Under the pieces are notes generated by a model. The model had not been told where the DNA came from and searched no databases. It saw only the letters and a program-made list of their open reading frames with translations. A DNA stretch of 64,000 bases from Lotus japonicus (lineage: Eukaryota > Streptophyta > Magnoliopsida > Fabales > Fabaceae), in assembly GCF_012489685.1 (NCBI RefSeq), contig NC_080043.1, positions 50,979,127 to 51,043,126 of the forward strand, given 5' to 3'. The position numbers were made by a program, and so were the translations under genes. This document shows, in pieces, positions 11,895 through 23,806 of the stretch (its first letter is position 1; each line of letters opens with the position of its first letter).

Positions 11895-14499
11895 TGTAAG
11901 GCCCTTAGTTCAATTTGGAACAATTTTATGGAAGTTTGAATAAAATTGAAGTTTTAGCTAATGTATGATAACTGGCAGATTAGAACTGTCAACTTGTGCG
12001 AATTTTTAGAGGGTCTTAACGACTTCATTTTGGAAAAATTCCTTCATGAGAGTTCTAGCCCTTTAAGTCTAGAAAATTCTCGAAGTGGAATCAGGTCATT
12101 CCGACCTCTGTAGTTCGAGATATTCACATTTTAGTGATTGTCGTTCAGGCTGTACAGTACCAGCGAACTAATTGAGGTGTTTTTATTTTAATTCCGATTT
12201 TGCTTCTGTTTTTACATAAAAGGTCTTGGTTTTTAATTGAGTTTAGACCAGATTAAGAGCTAAATTGATGGGTCAAGGGTTTGGGCATGGTTCGGGCTTG
12301 AAAAGAAAATTGAAACCCTAGCCCACTAGGTTGTGTGTGTTGCGGGTTCAAGAGGGGTAAAGGGGGGAAACTTGTTTCTTTTCTCCATATCAGAAACAGA
12401 AAACTAGAGCACTCTTTACGTAAGAAAACAGAAGAGAAAAGAGTGAGAGAACCACCTCTTGCACCCTTAGCCGCTGCCGACCAAGCCATCACCGCCACCT
12501 TGTGCGCGCGCGAGAGAGAGTGAGGGAGATCTGCGAGAGAGAGAGCTCGAGTAGGAGGGAAGAGAGGGACGAGGACAGCAAGCTACTGAGCTCTGAACCT
12601 GCAATCTTTTCTCCTTTTCAGACCAAGAACCCGAGGTAAGGGCTGGTTCTAGGAATGGGTAGGTTCTTTAGGGAATATGCCATGAATTGCCATGAGAAAC
12701 AACTTGAGTTTTGGACTGTTTTTGCATGATTTCCTGTACATGCTGACTTGCTGGAATTTTTCTCTTGAAAAGCCATGAATATGATCCTCAAACGTTGTTT
12801 ATGATCTGAATCTATGATTTTATGCGAGTTGCCATGGTATTTGTTAAGTTTTGTGCTATTTTGCACTTGTTATAACATGATCCTTGCTAAATGTTTGGTT
12901 CTGAAATTTTAAGTGGATATTTGGGTTGTTGGGGCTGTACCAAGATTGCCATGATCAAAGGGGAAGGAAGGAAAATTATTTTTGAAAACCATAGAGGCAT
13001 GGGAGTTTCGCTGCCAGTTTCCTGTACTGGACAGCGGACTTCAGAGCCCCTTTTTACCTGTTTAAGGTCATCAAATGAAAAAGTGATTAAAATAAAAGTT
13101 GTATATTTTCGAAATATCTTTCCAGACATATAAAAATCATAATTTTTGGTTTAGTAATGTGATCTGGGGGTCGTGTTTAGTAACTGTCACACCTGCTGTT
13201 TTTCCTGTTCCGGACAGTTAGCTTTAAGGCCTAATATCACCTAATTCTGGGACTCAAATGAACAAGTGTGTAACTAGAGAGTTGTAGATATTTAAAATAG
13301 CTTTCTAGAAAGGTATCATACGTGATTTTTGGTTGAAAGATGCATTCTGTGGCTCTATTTTTGTGAAAGTTGTTTCTGCTGTCAATATGTTGAAGTTGCG
13401 ATGATATATTATGCATGAGTGAATGTTCTTGCGTTCCTTTACGTGGATTATATTTATTTTCTCAGTTAATGGTTCAAGGGTCGCTCACCTAGCCGTAATT
13501 CCCTTGTAACCCGTGAATGTTGTGTTGTGAAGGTTGTTGTATAAAGAGTATGATAAGACTCTAGGATTGACTTTAGAGACTTAACAAAGAGAAAAGTGTA
13601 ATAAACTCGCTTGCAAGTAAATGTGAATAATTTGGACATAGGACAGGTAGACTATGGTCCATGAGAACGATGGTACCTTGCACGCGAGGGAGTTATTTGG
13701 GTTGACTGCGGTCTCCCGTGAACCTTGTGGGCCGGTGTGGCTTCACGTGATTTGGTTGACTGCGGTCACCGTGAACTTTTGTGGATCATTGCGGCTCCAC
13801 GTGATTTGGTTGACTGCGGTCACCGTGATAACCGTGCCTCTGCGGAAGCACGAAGATGGCCATGGAAGTTTTGGTGAGTTGTGTGAAGTGAGATTCCGTT
13901 AGTAACTGACTCTTTCCCATAAAAGACATATAATGTACTTATATTATATATGTTGCTGTTGATTTTGTCATTATCATTCTTTTTGTTGGACCTGACCCTG
14001 CTTGTTTGCTATGTGTTTATTTGGGGGCGGGGGTAGATGGTCGTGAAGATAATGTCGACGACTCATTCTTGGGAGTTGATGCTACGTGACGAGCCACTAC
14101 CAGATGACGACTACACTTCTGATGAAGAGGAAGAAGATAAAGAGGAAGGGGCCAAGGATATGGTTGGGTTGTGAGACATCCATTTTTCTTTTGGGTTGAG
14201 AGTACCGAGTTTTGGAAGTATTGAACCATTACTTTATTTTAGTTGAGATAGTTTAACTTGATGTAATTTACTTTGAAGTTTTCTTCCGGATATTTATTTC
14301 ATACTCTTTTCAATGATTAATAAAGTTTGAGGTTTAGGTTGATGTTTATTTCCGCAAGTTTGAAATGGTTAAGTTTCGAGAATTTTGTAAAATTGAACTT
14401 TTATCATTAATTCAAGATTAATAAGTGAATCGACGAAACCTCTTTACGAAAATTGGTTAATTAGTTACTGAGTAAGACTCGAGAAATCGGGGCGTTACA
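11895..14499 (+). mobile_element. Solo LTR of a Tekay/Del-like Ty3/gypsy element
   Basis: This 2605-bp segment begins TGTAAGGCCC and ends GGGGCGTTACA, the typical ends of large plant chromovirus LTRs. It is flanked on both sides by the 5-bp duplication TATAG (11890-11894 and 14500-14504) and sits inside a telomere-motif run of the satellite. No internal coding region, primer site or second LTR is present, so it is a solo LTR left by LTR-LTR recombination. Its termini resemble those of the T LTR (46730-50310) but the body differs, so it is another family. A GA-rich tract lies near 12507-12575. The short open frames inside show no retroelement motif and I do not call them genes. Confidence 0.88.
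13702..13829 (+). repeat. 54-bp imperfect tandem repeat within the solo LTR
   Basis: Units start at 13702, 13756 and 13810 (the last partial), each beginning TTGACTGCGGTC and containing CACGTGATTTGG. There are about 2.4 copies with several mismatches between the first and second. Confidence 0.8.
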
Positions 14500-17400
14500 T
14501 ATAGGGAAGGATAAAAGGATAAAGAGGCAGCAAACATAAAGCTTTTGAGAGGACATCAATTTAAAATCGATGTTATTATTCCATTGTATGTGATATGAAT
14601 TCGTATAGCTCAACTAAAACTTACTACAAATGGAGAATTGTAACGAAATAAGTACAATAGAACCAAAGGAGAATGAGGCCAACATATAGCTTTTGAGAGG
14701 AGAAATTCCTTTCTTATGACAAAAAGTGTTTTGTTGTACCACAATAAGTTTAAGCTCATGATATTCCTCCACCGAATGTGATGCAAGTTCGTAGAGCTCA
14801 ACTAAATGTGGGTGTTTAGGGTTTAGGGTTTAGGGTAGGACAAAAGGATAAAGAGGCAAACATATAGCTTTTGAGAGGACATCAATTTAAAATCGATGTT
14901 ATTAATCCATTGTATGTGATATGAGTTCGTAAAGCTCAACTAAAACTTACTACAAATGGAGAATTGTAACGAAATAAGTACAATAGAACCAAAGGAGAAT
15001 GAGGCCAACATATAGCTTTTGACTGGAGCAATTCCTCTCTAATGACAAAAAGTGTCTTGTTGTACCACAATAAGTTTAAGCTCATGATATTCGTCCACCG
15101 AATGTGATGCAAGTTCGTAGAGCTCAACTAAATGTGGGTGTTTAGGGTTTAGGGTTTAGGGTTTAGAGTAGGACAAAAGGATAAAGAGGTGAACGTAAAT
15201 CTTTTGAGATAACATAAATTTTAAATAGATGTTATTAATCCATTGTATGTGGTATGAGTTCGTAGAGCTCAACTAAAACTTACTACAAATGAAGAATTGT
15301 AACGAAATAAGTACACTAGAACCAAAGGAGAATGAGGCCAACATATAGCTTTTGAGTGGAGAAATTCCTCTCTAATGACAAAAAGTGTCTTGTTATACCA
15401 CAATAAGTTTTAGCTCATGATTTTCGTCCACCGAATGTGATACAAGTTCGTAGAGCTCAACTAAATGTGGGTGTTTAGGGTTTAGGGTTTAGGGTAGGAC
15501 AAAAGGATAAAGAGGCAAACATATAGCTTTTGAGAGGACATCAATTTAAAATCGATGTTATTAATCCATTCTATGTGATATGAGTTCGTAGAGCTCAACT
15601 AAAACTTACTACAAATGGAGAATTGTAACGAAATAAGTACAATAGAACCAAAGGAGAATGAGGCCAACATATAGCTTTTGACTGGAGAAATTCCTCTCTT
15701 ATGACAAAAAGTGTCTTGTTGTACCACAATAAGTTTAAGCTCATGATATTCCTCCACCGAATGTGATGCAAGTTCGCAGAGCTCAACTAAATGTGGGTGT
15801 TTAGGGTTTAGTGTTTGGGGTTTAGAGTAGGACAAAAGGATAAGGAGGCAAACATATAGCTTTTGAGAGGACATCAATTTCAAATTGATGTTATTAATCC
15901 ATTTAATGTGATATGAGTTCGTAGAGCTCAACTAAAACATACTACAAATGGAGAATTGTAACTAAATAAGTACAATAGAACCAAAGGAGAATGAGGCCAA
16001 CATATAGCTTTTGAGTGGAAAAATTCCTCTCTAATGACAAAAAGCGTCTTGTTGTACCACAATAAGTTTAAGCTCATGATATTCCTCCGCCGAATGTGAT
16101 GCAAGTTCGTAGAGCTCCACTAAATGTGGGTGTTTAGGGTTTAGGGTTTAGGGTAGGACAAAAGGATAAAGAGGCAGCAAACATATAGCTTTTGAGAGGA
16201 CATCAATTTAAAATCGATGTTATTAATCCATTGTATGTGATATGAGTTCGTAGAGCTCAACTAAGACTTACTACAAATGGAGAATTGTAACGAAAAAAGT
16301 ACAATAGAACCAAAGGAGAATGAGGCCAACATATAGCTTTTGACTGGAGAAATTCCTCTCTAATGACATAAAGTGTCTTGTTGTACCACAATAAGTTTAA
16401 GCTCATGATATTCCTCCACCGAATGTGATGCAAGTTCGTAGAGCTCAACTAAATGTGGGTGTTTAGGGTTTAGGGTTTAGGGTTTAGAGTAGGACAAAAG
16501 GATAAAGAGGTGAACGTAAATCTTTTGAGATAACATAAATTTTAAATAGATGTTATTAATCCATTGTATGTGGTATGAGTTCGTAGAGCTCAACTAAAAC
16601 TTACTACAAATGAAGAATTGTAACGAAATAAGTACACTAGAACCAAAGGAAAATGAGGCCAATATATAGCTTTTGAGTGGAGAAATTCCTCTCTAATGAC
16701 AAAAAGTGTCTTGTTATATACAATAAGTTTTAGCTCATGATTTTCGTCCACCGAATGTGATACAAGTTCGTAGAAGCTCAACTAAATGTGGGTGTTTAGG
16801 GTTTAGGGTTTAGGGTAGGACAAAAGGATAAAGAGGCAAACATATAGCTTTTGAGAGGACATCAATTTAAAATCGATGTTATTAATCCATTCTATGTGAT
16901 ATGAGTTCGTAGAGCTCAACTAAAACTTACTACAAATGGAGAATTGTAACGAAATAAGTACAATAGAACCAAAGGAGAATGAGGCCAATATATAGCTTTT
17001 GACTGGAGAAATTCCTCTCTTATGACAAAAAGTGTCTTGTTGTACCACAATAAGTTTAAGCTCATGATATTCCTCCACCGAATGTGATGCAAGTTCGCAG
17101 AGCTCAACTAAATGTGGGTGTTTAGGGTTTAGTGTTTGGGGTTTAGAGTAGGACAAAAGGATAAGGAGGCAAACATATAGCTTTTGAGAGGACATCAATT
17201 TCAAATTGATGTTATTAATCCATTTAATGTGATATGAGTTCGTAGAGCTCAACTAAAACTTACTACAAATGGAGAATTGTAACGAAAAAAGTACTATAGA
17301 ACCAAAGGAGAATGAGGCCAACATATAGCTTTTGACTGGAGAAATTCCTCTCTAATGACATAAAGTGTCTTGTTGTACCACAATAAGTTTAAGCTCATGA

Positions 17401-20400
17401 TATTCCTCCACCGAATGTGATGCAAGTTCGTAGAGCTCCACTAAATGTGGGTGTTTAGGGTTTAGGGTTTAGGGTAGGATAAAAGGATAAAGAGGCAGCA
17501 AACATATAGCTATTGAGAGGACATCAATTTAAAGTCGATGTTATTATTCCATTGTATGTGAAATGAGTTCTCGTAGAGCTCAACTAAAACTTACTACAAA
17601 TGGAGAATTGTAACGAAATAAGTACAATAGAACCAAAGGAGAATGAGGCCAACATATAGCTTTTGACTGGAGAAATTCCTCTCTAATGACAAAAAGTGTC
17701 TTGTTGTACCACAATAAGTTTAAGCTCATGATATTCCTCCACCGAATGTGATGCAAGTTCGTAGAGCTCAACTAAATGTGGGTGTTTAGGGTATGACAAA
17801 AGGATAAAGAGGCAAACATATAGCTTTTGAGAGGACATTAATTTAAAATCGATGTTATTAATCCATTGTATGTGATATGAGTTCGTAGAGCTCAACTAGA
17901 ACTCACAACAAATGGAGAATTGTAACGAAATAAGTACAGTAGAACCACAGGAGAATGAGGCCAACATATATCTTTTGAGTGGAGAAATTCCTCTCTGATG
18001 ACAAAAAGTGTCTTGTTGTACCACAGTAAGTTTAAGCTCATGATATTCCTCCACCGAATGTGATGCAAGTTCGTAGAGCTCGACTAAATGTGGGTGTTTA
18101 GGGTTTAGGGTTTAGGGTAGGACAAAAGGATAAACAGACAAACATATAGCTTTTGAGAGGACATCAATTTAAAATCATTGTTATTAAGGTATGTGATATG
18201 AGTTCGTAGAGCTCAACTAAAACTTACTACAAATGGAGAATTGTAACGAAAAAAGTATAATAGAACCAAAGGAGAATGAGGCCAACATATAGCTTTTGAC
18301 AGGAGAAATTCCTCTCTTATGACAAAAAGTGTCTTGTTGTACCACAATAAGTTTAAGCCCATGATATTCCTCCACCGAATGTGATGCAAGTTCGTAGAGC
18401 TCAACTAAATGTGGGTGTTTAGGGTATGACAAAAGGATAAAGAGGCAAACATATAGCTTTTGAGAGGACATCAATTTAAAATCGATGTTATTAGTCCATT
18501 GTATGTGATATGAGTTCGTAGAGCTCAACTAAAACTCACAATAAATGGAGAATTGTAACGAAATAAGTACGGTAGAACCATAGGAGAATGAGGCCAACAT
18601 ATATCTTTTGAGTGGAGAAATTCCTCTCTCATGACAAAAAGTGTCTTGTTGTACCACAAAAAGTTTAAGCTCATGATATTCCTCCACCGAATGTGATGCA
18701 AGTTCGTAGAGCTCAAGTAAATGTGCGTGCTTAGGGTTTAGGGTTTATGGTTTAGAGTAGGAGAAAAGGAAAAAGAGGTCAACGTAAAGCGTATGAGAGG
18801 ACATAAATTTAAAATCGATGTTATTAATCCATTGTATCTGGTATGAGTTCGTAGAGCTCAACTAAAACTTACTACAAATTGAGAATTGTAACGAAATAAG
18901 TACAGTAGAACCAAAGGAAAATGAGGCCAACATATAGCTTTTGAGTGGAGAAATTCCTCTCTCATGACAAAAAGTGTCTTGTTGTACCACAATAAGTTTA
19001 AGCTCACGATATTCCTCCACCGAATGTGATGCAAGTTCGTAGAGCTCAACTAAATGTGCGTGGTTAGGGTTTAGGGTTTAGGGTTTAGAGTAGGACAAAA
19101 GGATAAGGAGGCAAAAATATAGCTTTTGAGAGGACATCAATTTAAAATTGATTTTATTAATCCATGGTATGTGATATGAGTTCGTAGAGCTCAACTAAAA
19201 CATACTACAAATGGAGAATTGTAACGAAAAAAGTACAATTGAACCAAAGGAGAATGAAGCCAATGTATAGCTTTTAAGTGGTGAAATTCCTCTCTAATGA
19301 CAAAAAGTGTCGTGTTGTTCCACAATAAGTTTAAGCTCATGATATACCTCCACCGAATGTGATGAAAGTTCGTAGAGCTCAACTAAATGTGGGTGTTTAG
19401 GGTTTAGGGTTTATGGTTTAGAGTAGGAGAAAAGGAAAAAGAGGTCAACGTAAAACTTATGAGAGGACATAAATTTAATATCGATGTTATTAATCCATTG
19501 TATCTGGTATGAGTTCGTAGAGCTTAACTAAAACTTACTACAAATGGTGAATTGTAACGAAATAAGTACAGTAGAACCAAAGGAGAATGAGGCCAACATA
19601 TAGCTTTTGAGTGGAGAAATTCCTCTCTAATGACAAAAAGTGTCTTGTTGTACCACAATAAGTTTAAGCTCATGATACTCCTCCACCGAATGTGATGCAA
19701 GTTCGTAGAGCTCAACTAAATGTGGGTGTTTAGGGTAGGACAAAAGGATAAAGAGGCAAACATATAGCTTTTGAGAGGACATCAATTTAAAATTGATGTT
19801 ATTAATCCCTTGTATGTGATATGAGTTCGTAGCGCTCAACTAAAACATACTACAAATGGAGAATTGTAACGAATAAAGTACAATACAACCAAAGGGGAAT
19901 GAGGCCAACATATAGCTTTTGAGTGGAGAAATTCCTCTCTAATGATAAAAAAGTGTCTTGTTGTACCACAATAAGTTTAGGCTCATGTTATTCCTCCACC
20001 GAATGTGATGCAAGTTCGTAGAGCTCAACTAAATGTGGCTGTTTAGGGTTTAGGGTTTAGGGTTTAGAGTAGGACAAAAGGATAAGGAGGCAAATATATA
20101 GCTTTTGAGAGGACATCAATTTAAAATCAATGTTATTAATCCATTGTATGTGATATGAGTTCGTAGAGCTCAACTAAAACTTACTACAAATGGAGAATTG
20201 TAACGAAAAAAGTACAATAGAACCAAAGGAGAATAAGGCCAACATATAGCTTTTGACTGGAGAAATTCCTCTCTAATGACATAAAGTGTCTTGTTGTACC
20301 ACAGTAAGTTTAAGCTCATGATATTCCTCCAGCGAATGTGATGCAAGTTCGCAGAGCTCCACTAAATGTGGGTGTTTAGGGTTTAGGGTTTAGGGTAGGA

Positions 20401-21904
20401 TAAAAGTATAAACAGGCAGCAAACATATAGCTTTTGAGAGGACATCAATTTAAAATCGATGTTATTATTCCATTGTATGTGATATGAGTTCGTAGAGCTC
20501 AACTAAAACTTACTACAAATGGAGAATTGTAACGAAAAAAGTACAATAGAACCAAAGGAGAATGAGGCCAACATATAGCTTTTGACCGGAGAAATTCCTC
20601 TCTAATGACATAAAGTGTCTTGTTGTACCACAATAAGTTTAAGCTCATGATATTCCTCCTCCGAATGTGATGCAAGTTCGTAGAGCTCCACTAAATGTTG
20701 GTGTTTAGGGTTTAGGGTTTAGGGTAGGATAAAAGTATAAAGAGGCAGCAAACATATAGCTTTTGAGAGGACATCAATTTAAAATCGATGTTATTATTCC
20801 ATTGTATGTGATATGAGTTCGTAGAGCTCAACTAAAACTTACTACAATTGGAGAATTGTAACGAAATAAGTACAATAGAACCAAAGGAGAATGAGGCCAA
20901 CATATAGCTTTTGAGTTGAGAAATTCCACTCTAATGACAAAAAGTGTCTTGTTGTACCACAATAAGTTTAAGCTCATGATATTCGTCCACTGAATCTGAT
21001 GCAAGTTCGTAGAGCTCAACTAAATGTGAGTGTTTATTGTTTAGGGTTTAGGGTAGGACAAAAGGATAAAGAGGCAAACGTATAGCTTTTGAGAGGACAT
21101 CAATTTAAAATCGATGTTATTATGGTATGTGATATGAGTTCGTAGAGCTCAACTAAAACTTACTACAAATGGAGAATTGTAACGAAATAAGTACAATAGA
21201 ACCAAAGGAGAATGAGGCCAACATATAGCTTTTGACTGGAGAAATTCCTCTCTAATGACATAAAGTGTCTTGTTGTACCACAATAAGTTTAAGCTCATGA
21301 TATTCCAACACCGAATGTGATGCAAGTTCGTAGAGCTCCACTAAATGTGGGTGTTTAGGGTTTAGGGTTTAGGGTAGGATAAAAGGATAAAGAGGCAGCA
21401 AACATATAGCTATTGAGAGGACATCAATTTAAAGTCGAAGTTATTATTCCATTGTATGTGAAATGAGTTCGTAGAGCTCAACTAAAACTTACTACAAATG
21501 GAGAATTGTAACGAAATAAGTACAATAGAACCAAAGGAGAATGAGGCCAACATATAGCTTTTGACTGGAGAAATTCCTCTCTTATGACAAAAAGTGTCTT
21601 GTTGTACCACAATAAGTTTAAGCCCATGATATTCCTCCACCGAATGTGATGCTAGTTCGTAGAGCTCAACTAAATGTGGGTGTTTAGGGTATGACAAAAG
21701 GATAAAGAGGCAAACATATAGCTTTTGAGAGGACATCAATTTAAAATCGATGTTATTAATCCATTGTATGTGATATGAGTTCGTAGAGCTCAACTAAAAC
21801 TCACAATAAATGGAGAATTGTAACGAAATAAGTACGGTAGAACCATAGGAGAATGAGGCCAACATATATCTTTTGAGTGGAGAAATTCCTCTCTCATGAC
21901 AAAA
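14500..21904 (+). repeat. Satellite block S2 with higher-order structure
   Basis: About 23 monomers of the same satellite in the same orientation, continuing in phase after the solo LTR. Variant monomer types appear that are rare or absent in S1. One has a single telomere unit followed by GTATGAC (312-bp period, e.g. 17580 and 18213). Others have CGAAAAAAGTAC or GACTGGAG in half A, or GCAGCAAACAT in half B. Stretches recur: the ~660-bp pairs starting near 15595 and 16916 are almost the same. The block ends at CTCATGACAAAA, where the B' solo LTR inserted. Confidence 0.95.
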
Positions 21905-21905
21905 T

Positions 21906-22118
21906 GATGAGGACAAGGACAAGGACAAGGGTCATGGAGCACTAAAAGGACTTGGAGGACCAATGACTAGGGCAAGGGCTAAAAGGACCAAGGAAGCACT
22001 TCAACAGATGATAGCATTAGCTCTTGAGGAAGGAACCAATGTGCACGAACTTGAGCTCAAATTGGTGAATTTCCTCATGAAATATGAAGAGGAAGTCGTC
22101 CAAGATCAGCCCAATTAA
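21906..22118 (+). pseudogene. Gag-Pol C-terminal tail encoded at the start of LTR B'
   Basis: Starting at the LTR edge there are 70 sense codons followed by TAA (22116-22118). The first ~25 residues match the B family tail ([18 protein letters not shown], then PMTRARAK). The rest differs and is acidic, ending QDQPN. In an intact element this would be the C-terminal end of the polyprotein read from the internal region into the 3' LTR. With no internal region left it has no upstream coding sequence. Confidence 0.7.
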
Positions 22119-22168
22119 TTGGAGCTGAGTTCGAATTTTATTTCTAGTTTTTTTTTTTCAATCCAATA

Positions 22169-23196
22169 TGATGAGGACAAGGACAAGGATAAGGGTCATG
22201 GAGCACTAAAAGGACTTGGAGGACCAATGACAAGGGCTAGAGCTAAAAAGGCCAAAGAGACTCTTCAGCAAGTAGTGGCAACCATTCTTGAAGACAAAGT
22301 GGTAGAAGAGATGGAACCAAAAATCATGATGATCATTCAGGCCCAAGAAGAAGAGCCAGCCCACGCGTAGGGGCTGCCATGTGATCTTTTGTTTTATTTT
22401 ATTTCAATAAAAATGCAAAGGACCAATTGAATAAGTTGGATCCAAATGCATTATGTTGCTGAATTTTATTTTAGTGTGTTTAATCCACTTCAAGTGGTGT
22501 GTGTTTGCATGTGGCGCATGAAGGGCTTAAAGGGAGGGATCCATTCCTTTCTTAAAACTCTTTGAATGTGTTTGAATTTCAATAAGTTCTGAATGGAGGA
22601 GTTACATCAGCAAAGTCAAAGGATTGAAGAGCTTTCAAAGCCAAGAATGGAGTTACAAAGAAAGGGAAATTAAGTTCATAAAGAGCATTGAATGCTATAT
22701 TCCCTGGTCAGAATAACAATCAAGAAAGGGAGTTACATGAAGCAATCAGCCACCAAATACACGTTCAGGGCTGAAGCAAATCACTATCTTCCTCTTTTAA
22801 TTTGTAACTCCTAGCCTAGGATTCTTCTAGAGAAATTACACCTCATCATTTTTTTGTAACTAGGCTGAATTTCCTTCTTCTTTATAAGGACCACTCCTTC
22901 AATGTAATAGACAGAACATGAATGAATTAGTATTTTTTTTTTTTCTGAGTGATTCAGATTTGTGAGAGTGATTCTCATAGTTCTTGAGTGATTCAAGAAT
23001 TAGGCTTATCAAGGGTTTGCCACCACCTTTGTGTGAAGTCTTCATCTTCCATTTCACTAAAACTTCCCCTCTTTTCTGTCCATTTCCCTTCTATCACGAA
23101 ATTCTTCTTCTTCTTTCTCACATTTCAGAGTTCTCATCATCCAAGATCAATCCTAGACGATCCATTTCAGCCCTTGCATCAACTTGGGGCGTATCA
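22169..23196 (+). repeat. 5' LTR of B1
   Basis: A 1028-bp LTR, TGATGAGG...GCGTATCA. It starts with the coding tail DEDKDKDKG...[11 protein letters not shown]...EEEPAHA (stop at 22368-22370), which here has no pol upstream. An AATAAA-type signal lies at 22406-22411. A TATA-like TATAAG at 22883-22888 is the best promoter candidate. Confidence 0.93.
22883..22888 (+). promoter_or_regulatory. TATA-like box in the B1 5' LTR
   Basis: TATAAG follows a pyrimidine-rich stretch and precedes GGACCACTCC. It is conserved at the matching place in the other B LTRs (e.g. 35890-35895). Transcription would start about 30 bp downstream. This is a motif call only. Confidence 0.45.
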
Positions 23197-23806
23197 TTTG
23201 GTAATCAGAGCTCCGGTTCTAGGATTTTGGTTTCTTTTCTTATCTGGAATTCTGGTTTGCAACTCTTTATCATTTCTTGTTACCTTGATTTTAGTTTTTG
23301 TTTCTTTTGGCTGAACCATTGCAAAAGTTAAGCCTTGTTAATTGTTCAGAATCAAAAACAAATTACAAAACGAAAATTCAAAAAAAAAAAAAAACGAAAA
23401 TTCAAAAAAAAAATGGCTGAATGGTTCTTGTTTAATTAGCCAAATTCAATTGTTCAAGGTAATTTTGTTGCTAGCATTCCAATTTATTTTCTTCTTTCTG
23501 TTTGTTCTTGAATTCTTCTTTAGTCTCTAAATATTTTGAGTCCTTTCCATTTCTGTGGTGATTTGTCTTGTCTTCTTTTGTTTCATATTCTAAAGTCTAT
23601 TCTAATCTGTGTGACTCTACACAAATTTGGTGGCATAATTCTTTGTGTGTCTTAACTTTGATTTACTCAAGAGATTGTGAGAATTTTTGAGTGGAAAAAG
23701 GCAAGAGTGCACATCATAGAAAAAAGCCAATTTGAGGGAAACACGAGAGAAGTGAGGTAAACACTAACATTTGTTTGTTCTACTTGAATCTTTTCATTTG
23801 TCAAAG
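23197..23806 (+). other. B1 untranslated leader
   Basis: A 610-bp non-coding leader between LTR and gag ATG, AT-rich, with two A-runs around 23379-23413 separated by CGAAAATTC. These runs vary in length among B0, B1 and B2. No other feature seen. Confidence 0.7.
23199..23211 (+). other. B1 primer-binding site
   Basis: TGGTAATCAGAGC lies two bases after the 5' LTR end. It matches the initiator-methionine tRNA complement apart from an extra A. Confidence 0.7.

Noticed and set aside
12253..12523. Overlapping 60-80-codon frames on both strands around the GA-rich tract of the solo LTR
   Set aside because: Composition follows the GA-rich tract, no start context or domain, and the location is inside a bounded solo LTR.
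13654..13902. 82-codon frame in the solo LTR
   Set aside because: It consists mainly of the 54-bp tandem repeat read as codons and has no known domain.
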